Assembly: GCF_965638725.1 (NCBI RefSeq)
Contig: NC_134963.1
Location: 6,641,501 to 6,705,500, forward strand
Reading direction: 5' to 3'
Source of the DNA: Aptenodytes patagonicus
Taxonomy: Eukaryota > Chordata > Aves > Sphenisciformes > Spheniscidae
DNA: 64,000 nt
This document shows positions 1-12,587 of the stretch, piece by piece. Made by a program: the position numbers and the translations under genes. The notes under the pieces are model-generated. The model worked only from the letters and a program-made list of their open reading frames with translations. It had not been told where the DNA came from and did not search any database. Numbering within the stretch: position 1 is the stretch's first letter; each line of letters begins with the position of its first letter.

Positions 1-3000
1 GACCATAAACAAGACACATGATGATGTAGGGTTTATTACATATTTTAAATTTTCATTGCTTAAGAGATTGAAAAATATCGTCTACTTGAATTACATAATA
101 ACCCATAACTAGCTTCCAGTATTTTGGAGTTTTCCACAGTTTCTTGCATAAGCATTTTTATAATCTCCCTATTGTTGTGTTTTACCTCATATTAACTGTC
201 AGCCTTACAGAACGTGTACAATGTGTCTGGGCATTAATGTAGCACTCAATAAAACTCATGAAGTCCTGCCTTACAACGAGCAAGGCTCGATGCAAATGAT
301 GGGGTATACTAATTAGGGCAGTCTATTTTCTCTTTGGTTGTTCCAAAATCCTGTTCAGGGAATCAGAAGGGATCTGTCCAAGACGTTACATCAGGAAAGC
401 GACTTAGGCTGATTTATACCATCATGTAGGCAGGCAGATTTCCAGAACTTTATGTTCTAGTTTATAGGATGCATACGTTCTGTTAGGGGAGGACAATGAG
501 TCTATAGAGGGAAAAGCGTTCCCTGGAAAATCAAAAGCCCAGGTGATCATCCTGCATCTTTGTGTTTCATTTTTTGAGAATCACACAAAGGAGAGGAGCA
601 TGACACCTCTGACAAAGCTAATCAGAAGTTATGAGTATTAATTTCCTGCCTTCCAACACTGATCGCCTGGCAAGCATTTCTTAAATGATAAAACGTTTCT
701 GTCTTGTTTTTTGTTATTTAACTCTGTGATCGCTCAACATCCTGTTAGGGGAGTAGGTTTTGACGAAGGGGAGATTTCACCATTGCTTACGAGCTTTTTA
801 ATAAAACAGTTGTTATTTTTCTAATTTGTCTTCAGACTGTCTTGAGCTGATCACTGAAGCACATCGAGGACAATAGGAACTGCAGACATAAATGCAGTTC
901 TGCAAAACATTTTCTTTGCCGGCGAAGGCAGTTTAGGAAGCTCCAGACCCTTGTTCTCTGTGTCCCTGCCCGCTTGCTCCCAGCTCCTTGCCTGCTGCTC
1001 TCTACCCCTTCGGTTGTGCTTTTACAATTATTCGTGGCTATAAACTGAGTAACTGAGTTAATAATCATCTTTCACCAAGAGACTGAGATAAGCCTGACCG
1101 TGCAGCCCCACAAAGAGTTGTGCCAGCACAACTGAAAAAACATTTTCACAATAATTGCAAGCTGGTTTAGACTCTGGTACCACAGAGCAGGGCAGTCCCA
1201 CTTCTTCTCTCAGGCTACCGGTTGGTTTTTCCTAACTATTCAGTGATGTGTATCGCTGTATGCTAGTGTAATCCATCTACACGTAGCATTTTTTAAGTCA
1301 TCTGGGACAGGATTCTTTTGAGTGCAAGCCTGCTGTCTTTCATAGGCTTTCTGTCCGGGCAGTCTGGGTTTTCTTACAGCTGTTTGGCTCCACAGGCACT
1401 GTAAGTGGGAGTGAGTGTGCTCTGCCCGTGACCCAGCTTCTTCCATGTTCTTTAACTAGCCCACTCATCTTAGTGTAGACCCTTCTAGCTTGTTGACTTA
1501 AAAGAATATTTATTTTTAAAAAAAATATGCAAACAGTGTGAGCCTGCAGACAGTATCTTATAGATACTGCATTTGTGGACGTGTGTGTCCACAACGTGTG
1601 GCTGCAAACAAGCCTTGAAAAAGGGATTTCAGATGGGTCAGTTCTCCAAAACTCTTAACACGCAGTCAGTCATACAAGCAGTTTGCTGATGAAGCACACG
1701 GTGGTTACAACTGGAGGAACATGGGTGTGGGGACCGATTATTTTTACCATTAGTGCAGTAATGGCTATGAAACAGCAGTCCTATGGGAAAATAAAATCTT
1801 TTCTGTAGAACATGTTTTCCGATGGCTCTGCTTTGGGCAGATTGGCTGGGATTACTGCTGGCTCTGGTCTAATGGCGGGAGGCGCGTGCGTGTGAGGAAT
1901 GCATGTATGTGCAATTTCTTTTTTGAAACAGCGTTTTGTGAATTTTGGTTTACTGTCTGTGCCTTGTAAAGATAAATTGTACAGAACGTATTAGTATATT
2001 ACCAAGTAATGATTTCAGTTAAAAGCGGAGTTCTCACTACTATTTTACTGGAGGGATTTTGTTTTTGAAGCAGCTTTGGCTTAAGTTCCATACAGTCTAT
2101 GCAGCACCCTGCAATTTAAGAAGCTCCATCTAATTTTTTTTGGCCTTCTTTTAGATTCCAGGTGCGAATTATTGCTGGATTTAATCTCCAGGAAACCTAC
2201 ATCCTCATTGTATTCAGGGAGCAACCATAGTATGTGCAGTAAGAGGGCAGGCTTAATCCATGCTTACTTACTGTGTGGCTTTATCTCCGGCCGATAATCA
2301 CCCCCAACTTAATTAGCTAATGTTGTGTTTAGGTATTCAATATTTATGCATCAGTGAAGCAATAACATTGCAAACCACGCTATTTGTTGAATGCCCTTTT
2401 ATAAAAACTGGATGTACCCATATGGATTGTTTCAAACAAAGATAAATTGCACCAGCACTATGTATTCGCAGGTAAAATTGGCTCTGATGCAGCTGCTGTA
2501 TCAAAGAAAAATTCCCTTATTATGAAACGCCAGTATCCATGCCTTTCCATGGAGAATGTAATACTGTAAGCATTGCTGAGCCCGCTGTGAAGATTCTAAT
2601 GGAACTATGCAGTAACAGGCTGTACATCTTGTAAGTAAGGAGAACATTTCCATTAAAGTTATTTGAGTTGGTTTTATTTTTTTGTAGTGACTAAAGAACC
2701 TTTATTTTTGGTCTTTTTTTCAAAAAGTGTACATTTTCTTTTCAAAATTTTAACTTTGCATTAAAAAGTTGTGGGTTTTTTAAACATGATTTTTCAGGTT
2801 TTCTCAAGAAATAATATGAACATTCAATTTTTGTGTTCTGTTCGGACTGAAATTTTTCATGGGGAAAGTGTTTTTACTCCCCCGTGGTATATGCTTGTAT
2901 CAATAAAAGTTCAGTTTCTGTTTAAGGCCAAATTTAGCAGACTAAACAGGAGCTATCACCATTGACTGGGTTATTCATTAACTGAGGTTACCCTGGATTT

Positions 3001-3477
3001 GTTCTCACATATAGAAGCAAAATTTAGTGCTCCAGTGATAAATCTGCTGCCTTTCTATTTGAGGTCTAATTCCAACCAATTCCATGCCAGTACACTGAGG
3101 AGTAGACCAGACAAGCAGAAGCAGCAGCTTTGAGCTCAGCTGCCTGGGGCAATAAACCAGAAGCACAAACTCTCTCATCCCTTAACCATGTTCTAAGCCA
3201 GCCAGTTTTCCTCTCGCAGTGCTTTCACATTCATGCATCTTTACATTTTTTGAAGACAACATCGAATAATATTCAAAATCTCTTCATTTCCTCTAGATGT
3301 TTAAGAAAAAACAGACTTTCCTGTTATTTCTGCAGTGGGTTATGTAATTAATGTGTTTCAGCTACAGCACAAAGTAGACACTTGTAAAAAATGGAAAATG
3401 TACACAGAATAGGCACACAAAAAGTTGCCCCCGAGCGCTGTATACCGGTTTATAACTGAGAGACCTAATCTTTGTTT

Positions 3478-3507
3478 GCATGCATGCATGCACATGCACA
3501 CACACAG
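3478..3507. repeat. GCAT / CA simple repeat
   Basis: A short (GCAT)n run passes into a (CA)n run. It is an ordinary microsatellite in the intergenic region. Confidence 0.8.
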
Positions 3508-6500
3508 TGTTTCTATTTAGGACCGCTTCTCCTGATGTTTATCTCTCTGGGATTATAAGAAGATCTCAGGGTAAGAGAAAATCTCATGTTTAGTTTTGTT
3601 GACTCCATTAGCTCCATGAAGGTATTGAAATTCCTTGTTACAATTTAATTAAAAACTCCTTCAGGAAATGGCTTTACGTTTGTCTGTATATTTGTTTATC
3701 CGTATCTGTTATGACCTTTCCATTATACATTTCAATGAATTATCACATTGGAAATGTACAGACATTTACTTCTGAATTACTTTTTAGGGAGTGGCAGGGG
3801 TCGGATGAGGATGCTCAAAGCTAGGACGCTGACTACTGCCCTGGGAAATCTTGTGACGTTTGCTATTTGCTATGTCATTCCTTTATGTTCAAATAAACCA
3901 AACCTCGGGCTAGGATGAGGGTTCGGGGGTCTGAACAACCATGCTCAGGACAAGACTCGGACGGTTTCTCAGGGAGATTGGGTTGGGAATCCTGGGCGTG
4001 CCCTGAGACCACAGCCCGGAGACAAGGACTAGATTCCTAGTTTTGCTTCTGTTTTGTTCCATACTGGGGTTTGTTCCTCTAGAAAATAATATAAATAGCA
4101 GCAACTTGTTTATCTGGCTATACGGTCAACAGACTTTACTAAGAGTCGTTTGTAAATTATTTTGAGGTTCTGTGATGAAAGTTGCTATACCAAATAGTTT
4201 ATTTTAACCTGATTTGTGCATATGCTAATGTAGTCATGCTCACATACATACAGGTTCACAGGATCAGAGTTGCTTCTCTTAAGCTGTCCACAAATACTTT
4301 CCATGACAATGCCATAGAATCGAGGAACTGGATATTCTGGAGTTAGAACTGGAGCCATCAGTCATAGTAAGTATATAATAGAGCTATAAAAATATGCATT
4401 GACACCAAGTGTGATCAAATGAATATAAACAATACACTCCCGAGTAGTATATTTACATCTGCATTTGCATATACCACTTACGTCAAATAGATTCCATTGG
4501 CATGCCTAGATTTAGTTTCCATATTATACTTTGTATTTGATCATTAGGTAACACCAGACAACATTCTTATTGAAGAGCGTAAATATTGTACAGGATAAAT
4601 GACAAGAATACTGTACTCCGTCAATTCTGGTTTTATTCACAGCAGTGAAACTGCATTATCATTGCAACGAACGAATTCCATTTTGTTATGGAGTGCAGTA
4701 TGCCTATAACAGAGAGTAATACAAATTAATTAAAATATATTGATTATATAGAAAATCAAGTGCAAACTATTTAAAACATCTTAAGAGATTTGATGTAGTA
4801 AAATTTTACAGATACAATTGCACAGCTGGCAAACCGAAGTCAGAAGAAAACAATATCACCCCACTCTAGATGCACAGGGAACCTGGCTCCTAACCTTGGC
4901 TTTTAAACTTGAAGCTTGACAAACAATATTTCTGCTGTGATCTGGACAGGTGGCAGTCCCATCACAGAGCAGTCGCCAGCATTACCACTCTCCTCATTTA
5001 GACTTTACATCAAGTCTGTGTGAGCTCTGGCTTGAAATCAGATTCTTCATGTCTATAAGCAGAGACAAAGGCTAACGCTTATTTATTAACACTAGTTCTA
5101 AAGAAGCAAAGGTATTACATAAAGGACCGCTGTTCATTTAGATTACACAATATTTTTAAGGGACATGTGATACATCGGAGGACTATTTATATGTACATTT
5201 GAAAGTAACCGTTGATTACCTAAAATAATTCTTGTCCTAGACACCTCGACACTGCTAAGGTCCAGAGAAACAATTCTACAACAGCATAAAATAAAACTCT
5301 CTTGTTTGTGGGTACACAAAAGGATTAAAGAGTATAATTTTACTCTCTTAGACCAAATGAAGTCCTAAATTGGAAAAGCAGCTCCATCCAAGGTCGCCTC
5401 TGTTGTTTCCAAAAATATCTTGAAACAAACGCAAGAGGGGCACTTTGTTGGGTGTTATCTAGACATATATAGTTTCAATCAAATTCTTCAAGAAGTGTCA
5501 GAATAAAAGTCGAACATTTGTTTGACACTGCCAAGTCACTAGCAAGTGAATCCCTTCAAAGGTTGAAAATAACTTTGATAACAGAATTAAGAATTATGGG
5601 ATGTTTTCTTTACACTTAAAGAAAAAGCCACTTTAATTTGGGATGGAGTTGTAAACACTCCTTAGACATTTCATAATAGGATTGTATAATTCTTTCCGCT
5701 ACACGGGGCGAAGTGTTACAAGGTTGTGTTAATGATCCCAGGAAAATATTTATAGTGCTTTTTCCAGTATATGAGTTCTCTCTTTCCCTCTCGTCGTATT
5801 TTACGATCAACCTTCACTTCATTCAATTACATCAACAAGCAGAAAAGAACCTTCGGTGTATATAGATTTTGAAGTGACGCATTTCACATGCAAACAGTTG
5901 GAGTACAGTGTAGTAAATAAAAAATGCAAAAGGAATAGCAGGCACGACAGTGACAACCCACTATGAAGCGTGCCACACTCCACCTCTTTGTTAGAAGAAT
6001 TTCTAATAATTGTTTTCTAGTTATTAGCTGTGGGAGATACTTTCCTAAGGAGGCTTAATTTCGAGATGATGTTGTCATTGCCCATGAAACAATAAATGCC
6101 CAATTTTCATTACTGTCCTCTGAACATTAACTACATCTCTCACTGTTTCCTGGCTCACTCATGCAGATACCTGAGCAATCTAATCAGCCTGCGTAAAATG
6201 AAAATGAAGTAGAGAAATCCTTTATGGCAAAAGATGGACATGAATGTAAAATATTAGTGGAACAGGTTGTCTGTGGGTGACTTTCAATGTTCTGGTACAG
6301 TTCTGTTTTCTTTTTAATATGCTATAAAAACATGGCAAGCTTTAGAGCACGGAATAAGAGAGATGGGTACAATGTTTTATAAATACTTAAAAACCCTCAA
6401 AGTTTTGGAATGCTACAGTCCACAGAATGCTGTTTTAGACCACTGCATCATTTAAATAGCCGTTGATAAGCAAAATGCATAATTTTCACGTGATTTTTAA

Positions 6501-9500
6501 TTTTTAAATTTTCAATTTTTAGAATCCCAAATTAATCAGCCCTTTTTCCCTTTGGTAATTCTTCACTAATGGCTCAAGATTTCTGTGATAACTGCAAAGA
6601 AATGCCTAAACACTAGTTTACTCGCCAGAAAATGCTGCAATAGTGTAAACCAAGTAAAATGCTGGATTATTCATATTTTATAACCTTAGAGTTTCAACTG
6701 CTATTTAAAAAACAGTAATCCAGTAAAAAAAAAAGCATTAAACCCCCACAAATTTTAATTGCAGAATATCTTAAGATTTTTGTGGGTTTTTTTTTCAGTA
6801 TGAACCAGTTGTAAAATTTGTAAAGAAGTTGTGAGATTAATTCCTTCATTATTTCCCTTACATGGTTATTACTTGTATGTGATGTATGCCTTTATGGTTT
6901 CGTTGTTGTTGCTCCCTAAGTGCCAGGCATATTTCCTATTCCATTCCAGGGAAAAGAAGTAGGGAGAGAGAAAGGAATTTATCTTTGAAAACTGGTAAGA
7001 TCCCATTTTCCATACTCCTATCAACTGCATTTTTTCTGGTATGAGCAAAATGTGCAGGATTTGGCTTTATCCTATTTCAAGAGTAGACCTAATTAAGTGC
7101 TTATTGTGTAAATGAGTGGTTTTAAAACCTGAGCAGTTGCAGTAAGGTTTAGAAGCTTAAAAATGACATATTGTTCTGTAATGACAGACTGAACTGAAAC
7201 AATATAATAGACATTGGCTCGCGTACATCCATTTGCAGGAAAAGAATTCGAGCTCTTGGCGTTCAGCAAATGCTGGTTGTGTGTACCCGAATTTGCACAA
7301 ACATACTTTTTTCAAAACTATGAGGAATGGAAATGCAAAGGTAAAAATACACTTATTTTTTTAATAATAAATCTAAACAATGCCTTTAAATACAAGGTAA
7401 TGCATAAAGTTGTATTTTAATGACAAACACTATAAATACTCCAGCACTAGGTTTGTGCAAGACAGCCTCTTATAGATGTCGAATAAAAATCAAACCATAT
7501 TGCTGAGGACTTGCGTATTTTGATTGCTTGTACTGAGAAAAACTTCCACAAACATTTAATTTTTGTTATAAATTAGACTGTGTCTAATGGAACATTGATG
7601 TGTGTTGGGTCAAAGTCGTTATTTTAGATAATTACAGTTCTTTTTTACTCTCTGTGTCTTATAAATCTGATGCTGGCCCTTTAATTCCTGCTTGTTCTGT
7701 CAGGAGGAAGAATACAGAGCTAAATCCAGCAGACCTTATTTTGGCAAAACTCCCACTGAAGTCAGTGAGGGTTTTGTGAAAGTAAGGACTGCATGATTTG
7801 TCTCACAGTTTCTGCTGATTATTTGGAATACGTTTGGTCCCCCCCTCAAACAGCAGAGCTCCTCATCGAGTTTGACATCACCACGGCACAGTGGCTCACA
7901 GCGTTTTTTTGTCTGTAAACAGGAATCATGAAAATCAGTGTAATGCAATTGTGAAAAATACCCTTTTTACCCAGTGACCTTGGAATAAAACGGATTGCCT
8001 TGGGAGTTTGGAGACTGCTACTGTGGAACTAATGCTACAGAAACAGAGACACTGAGAATTTGGAGAACCCATTTTAAATTCATGCTGAGAATTTAGAGGA
8101 CTCTTTAAAACAAGCTGGAAATAGGTCAAATTCTGATTGTTAAAAAACAACTACCCAATTGGGTGTTGCCCGGACAGGTGGTACGTTGTGATAAAATTGT
8201 TGATATGTGTAATACTTCCTCACTGGAACACTGGCATGTCCATGAAAATTTCAATTCTGTTTCCGTTACAGATTGCAGTAGAGAAAGGCAGCGGAAGAGT
8301 TAACAGCGTTCCTTCAGCAGGAAACCTACTGCTACAAATGATAACACAGGGCACACGTTCAGACCGAGTTCTCTATTTTTTTCACTTAAGTCTGAGCAAA
8401 TACAGGGCCAACGAGAGAAACCAGATCTGCAAGCCCCAGCGCTCTCCTCGTCCACAGATGAGACGACGGAGTCACAGCTTCCCACACTCCACTGTGTCAA
8501 TGTGTCATGACCTTTCTCCCAAAGGGACACCTTTCGGGTGACGGCACTTCAGTCTCTGTGGTCTTTCAGTCATACATCTGTCTGCCTTCATGTGGAAGCT
8601 GGCTCCAGGCTCGCCAAACACTGCCAGAGTGGTGATTTAGGAATTGGACTGATACTGCCAAATCGCTCTGCATAGATCACTTGCTGAGGGCAGCCACGAG
8701 GTAGTCAGCAGAGAGCTTTCGGTCGCTGTTCATCTGGGCCAGAGATGAACTAGGGATCTAAGGAGAAGCAGCTCTGTACTTCATTTCCAGTTCCTGAACC
8801 AGCAAGTCACTTGGCGAACAGATTTTATATTGCTTATTGGGGACTGTACTATCCATGCTTATTAATCAGAACATCCTCCTTGTGAGGACATTTTCTAGGC
8901 ACTGAACTGTTGCTAAATACTTGTGCTGTATTGTGTTTTATAACAGTGAGCAGCAGCATACTGTAGGAAAGTCTTATCAAGAAAGCTCTGGAAATCAGCA
9001 TATTTAAACACAATAAATACAGTAGCAGGACCTAACTTATGATTGTGGGCAACTATATCCATATGGCTTCATTAGTAGTAATATCCACGTGAGTAAAGAT
9101 ATACAAATAAGTATTCCTAGATGTGGGTTACTTAAGGAAGTCTACGAACATTTCTTTTATCTATTCTAGTTCAAATGGAAGTAAAATGGTACCACTAATA
9201 GAAACAAAATAATCTGATGTCCAGATGGTAAAATGGCTGGTCATGTAACTCGGTAGATGTACTGTTTTCTCATGCCTATTTCTGATGCCGCCAACTATTT
9301 CATCCCTTAGGTCCGCGTGGAACTTGCCTGTAGCTCCAAGGACAGCTGAAGTCAACGTGACTAAATAACGCAAAACTGCAGAATACTATAGTAGTTTTAT
9401 AGCTGGAATGCTTCCTCATCCAGTTCTGGGTAAAGATAAGGAGAAGCCCTTTGAAACAAAGTAAGCTGCTGCTCATGAGTGACTGCTCGGATCAGTGTTC

Positions 9501-11080
9501 CAACTGGAAGAAATCTGGTAAGTGCTGAGGCCCCAAATTTAAATACACACATTTTTTATTTCTTTGGACTTCACAAGGAAAAGGCAGGTATTTTTCCATA
9601 TGGTATGTTTAATCTTATTAGTTAACCAGCTAGGCTGTTAATAATAACAAAGTAAAAAAATCAGAAGTAAGCTTTTTGTTGCAAGTTAGGAAGTAAAGCT
9701 ATAACTGTGAAATTCAGTCAAAGATTTCTGAACGCTCCTGTCAAATCATGAACTAGGTGGAAAAGCCAGTGAACAGAATCCATTAAAGTTGCATTTATTA
9801 AATGTCCACTTATATAAAAAGCTAAAAATAGTGTTTGAGTTTTTCCAATTTTCTTTTCATAACAGTTGTTATGATTTTCTGCTTCAACTCAGAAAGTCAT
9901 TTTGCTGCTGCTGTAGTGTATAAACTGTGTGCCCTTTCTTGGTGCAGTACAAATGACAGAACGCTAATCAGATCAGAACAACAATCACGTCATCTTTGAG
10001 TAACTAGCAATAAACTGTTTTTGCAAGGAAGAAAGAAGAACTATTTTTAGGGTAACTCTGAACAGAAAAACAGAAAATGATTATACTCAATCTTACTCTA
10101 CATCATTGCTATGAATTTCAAAAGCATTGCTTTTTCCTGGGCAGCAGGCTAATCCGTGTAATACCTCTTTGCTCAAATGGTCTAGTCAAATAGCGATTTT
10201 AGGGTTTTGTTAAAAGTTTTGACTTGAAGGATATAAAATCCCCTTTCTCCCTGCCCTGTCTGGTGACTCTGACCCATAGACTGATTCATAAGTAACCTAA
10301 ATGCCCATTTTTGGTGATTATCCTATGTTTTCAGCGTGTCTTGCATCTAGTTGTCTGTGCTATTTTACTATCGCTGGCAAGTATTCAGCAAACCCCTCCT
10401 TTAGGAGGCCAGGTATGTGACTACCGTAACTTTCTTCAGATCGACAGGCCCTACAGAGCAATGCAGGTGAAGTATGGTAATAATGGTACAGGGCTAGCAG
10501 GGAGAAAATGTATAGGTGTCTCTGGAGATGGCTGTGCCCACACTATATAGTCTGCATACGCCCTCTTCCTGAGCTTCTCCCTTCCCAATCGAGAGGGTCT
10601 CCCTTCAGTGCCTTACTAAAGCCCGTTCTCCTGCCATGTAATCAACTCATGGAAGCAGTGGGTGGTGGCAATGCTGCACATTCTCCCCACCCCGGCCACT
10701 CCACCTGTGCCACTGCCCTACACAACAGCCTTCCTTCCACACGCACTGAAAATGCGCGTAGGGGAAAATGTGCTGCTTCTCCTTGGCCTGGGAAAGATTA
10801 ACGCGCAGCTGTTGAGAAAGACTATCTTCAGCTATTCAGCAGTGTGGGAGGGCTTACATGAGGATGTCCTGGGAATCTATGGATCTGAGACCCGCTCCTT
10901 ACACATGAACTGCAGTTTTCAACCCTGTGGCGGGCATCTGAAATAAATTTCATTAAATGACCCATTCAAACCTCTTTTGCCTGTGGCCCAGCAAGCTACT
11001 TGTCACTAACAATTTACCTTCTTTCACCTAGGAAATGTTAAAAAAATGAATACCAGGCAGTCAAAATGTAGTTGTCAGAT

Positions 11081-11086
11081 TTTATT
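11081..11086 (-). terminator. Candidate distal poly(A) signal for IFT81 (AATAAA)
   Basis: TTTATT on the plus strand reads AATAAA in the sense of IFT81, about 1.3 kb past the stop codon. It would end a long 3'UTR. An ATTAAA variant lies earlier at 11277-11282. Which site is used cannot be told from sequence alone. Confidence 0.35.
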
Positions 11087-12302
11087 TTAGTTCTGTTAAC
11101 AAATATATTCAATGCAAAGGCAAACTAGGAACTATATAATTACCATACTCTCTCTTAGAAAACAGCAGAAGATCTCATAGTTAGGTACCAGAGAAAGCGA
11201 AATTATTTTTTATGTCCTGAAAAGACATTTTACTTCAGGCAGGAAAAATTAAAAAACCCACAACCCTATCTAGATATTTAATAAGCCAAGAGACTAAAGA
11301 AGAATCGCAGGGGTTCTGGTCCCGCAGACTTACCTCTCTGCTTCTGACCTTTGTGGCTAAGAGGCGCTCATCTGAAATGAGGAAGCCTGAGGGCCAGTTT
11401 CAAGCCTCACCTACATTCCTCTTACCCTGGGTCAGTTGTGGGTCTCGTGATGCAATTTTAAGGGCAGTGACGGTTGCCTGTGGCTCACAGGTCAAAGCCA
11501 GCGTTTGGCTGGCAGCCTTGCCTATCTACCTGTTTTGCATACCCTAACATATGCAAGAGCCACTGTGCCGTATTTACATCCATCAATAACCCTCCATCCC
11601 TGGGATGACCCTCTTTGGGTAGTGTAATCACTTTGGAACCACGCTGCACAGACAAAACAGCACAAAATGTCCTCAATGGAGAAAGCCTTTAGTTGACCAC
11701 CGTTTACACTGTCACATGGGCAACTCAGAAAAAATAGAAGAAAAAATACGTCTGTTAAAAACAACAACAAAAGATAATGGAAAAAGCTCGGAATCCAAGT
11801 AATTGTTCTCAGAACCTACTCCTGACGCTGTAGCAACAAACTGACTCCTGGAAGCACAATCAGCTGAATTCAGCCGTGCAAGGAAAGTATGACTAGGAGT
11901 GTGCAGGCAAGGTCTGTGCAGCTCAGAGCGAAAACGGCTCCATTCTTGCCAGTCACACTAGATGAATAAAGACAATAGGGAAGGAGAGGGCCAAGCCAGG
12001 AGGGCCACAATTATACAATTTCAAAAAATGTAACCTTAGTGATACAGAATAAGGAGCAGAGCAATTACGTAAGTTTTCTGTGACCCTGGAGAAGGATTTC
12101 TTTTCCTTTGATCTCTCTGCAGATGCATGCCATTCCCAGCCTCATAAAACAAAGATTTACGATGAGGTTCACCCTAGTGCAGCTCTCATAACAGATCTTC
12201 CTAACCATGCTATGTTGTCACTTAAACAATGGAGGAAAAGCTCCGTAGAGTGGTTAGTTGCTCTATTTGGTTTTGGTGGATAAACAAAGAATGTACAACA
12301 AA

Positions 12303-12308
12303 TTTATG
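12303..12308 (-). terminator. Candidate proximal poly(A) signal for IFT81 (CATAAA variant)
   Basis: TTTATG on the plus strand reads CATAAA in the IFT81 sense, about 100 nt after the stop, and is followed by a T/G-rich stretch (TTTGTTGTACATTC) typical of downstream elements. A variant hexamer, so only a candidate for a short 3'UTR. Confidence 0.35.
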
Positions 12309-12404
12309 TCAAAATGATGAAAACAACAATATTTAGTAAAAGGTTACCTTTAGGAAGCCAACACACTGTCTTCTTACATTATGTTGGTATCAAGAAGGAA
12401 GAAT

Positions 12405-12587
12405 TCATAATACAAGCCTATCTTTACCTCCTTCCTGAATGACTTGACCAATGGCTGTTTGATTTTGTTGTTTCAGAAAACATTCTCTCTTACATTCCAT
12501 TAACCGCTCAAAATCCTGCCACATTTTAATTTGCTTCATATTTGGCCCGTGACTTTCCCGTACAACTTTCTGCTTCTCTCGTAATTT
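12405..12587 (-). CDS. IFT81: IFT81 coding exon 18 (residues 617-676, stop)
   Basis: Last exon. The acceptor is ...TTTTTAACAG before AAATTACG. It encodes [19 protein letters not shown] through [15 protein letters not shown] and then TGA at 12407-12405. This C-terminal end is highly conserved in the family. The 3'UTR continues to lower coordinates. Confidence 0.97.
   Translation of the reverse strand, partial: KLREKQKVVRESHGPNMKQIKMWQDFERLMECKRECFLKQQNQTAIGQVIQEGGKDRLVL

Larger units (their letters stand above)
1..12300. other. Intergenic region downstream of IFT81, no gene recognised
   Basis: AT-rich sequence with only short scattered reading frames (longest about 134 codons at 8137-8541) that resemble no protein family I know and lack exon-like codon pattern. 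An AATAAA at 248-253 on the plus strand and several on the minus strand are not tied to any visible gene. A TG/CA-rich microsatellite lies near 3478, and a motif-rich block at 2270-2600 looks more enhancer-like than coding. In human the gene after IFT81 is ATP2A2, but I see no ATP2A2 exon here. Small coding exons or non-coding RNA exons cannot be excluded by eye. Confidence 0.6.

Noticed and set aside
3061..3100. Possible CR1 LINE 3' end (GAGGTCTAATTCCAACC)
   Set aside because: Only a loose resemblance to the CR1 tail and no terminal octamer repeats; a repeat-library search would be needed to support it.
8137..8541. 134-codon plus-strand reading frame
   Set aside because: Longest frame in the left 12 kb but with no recognisable domain, unusual composition and an opposite-strand frame of similar quality; consistent with chance.
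10311..10946. Three overlapping plus-strand frames
   Set aside because: They lie in different frames of a locally GC-richer patch, with no splice structure or protein similarity.
1..12300. ATP2A2 exons downstream of IFT81
   Set aside because: Expected from human gene order, but none of the reading frames carries a P-type ATPase motif such as DKTGT.
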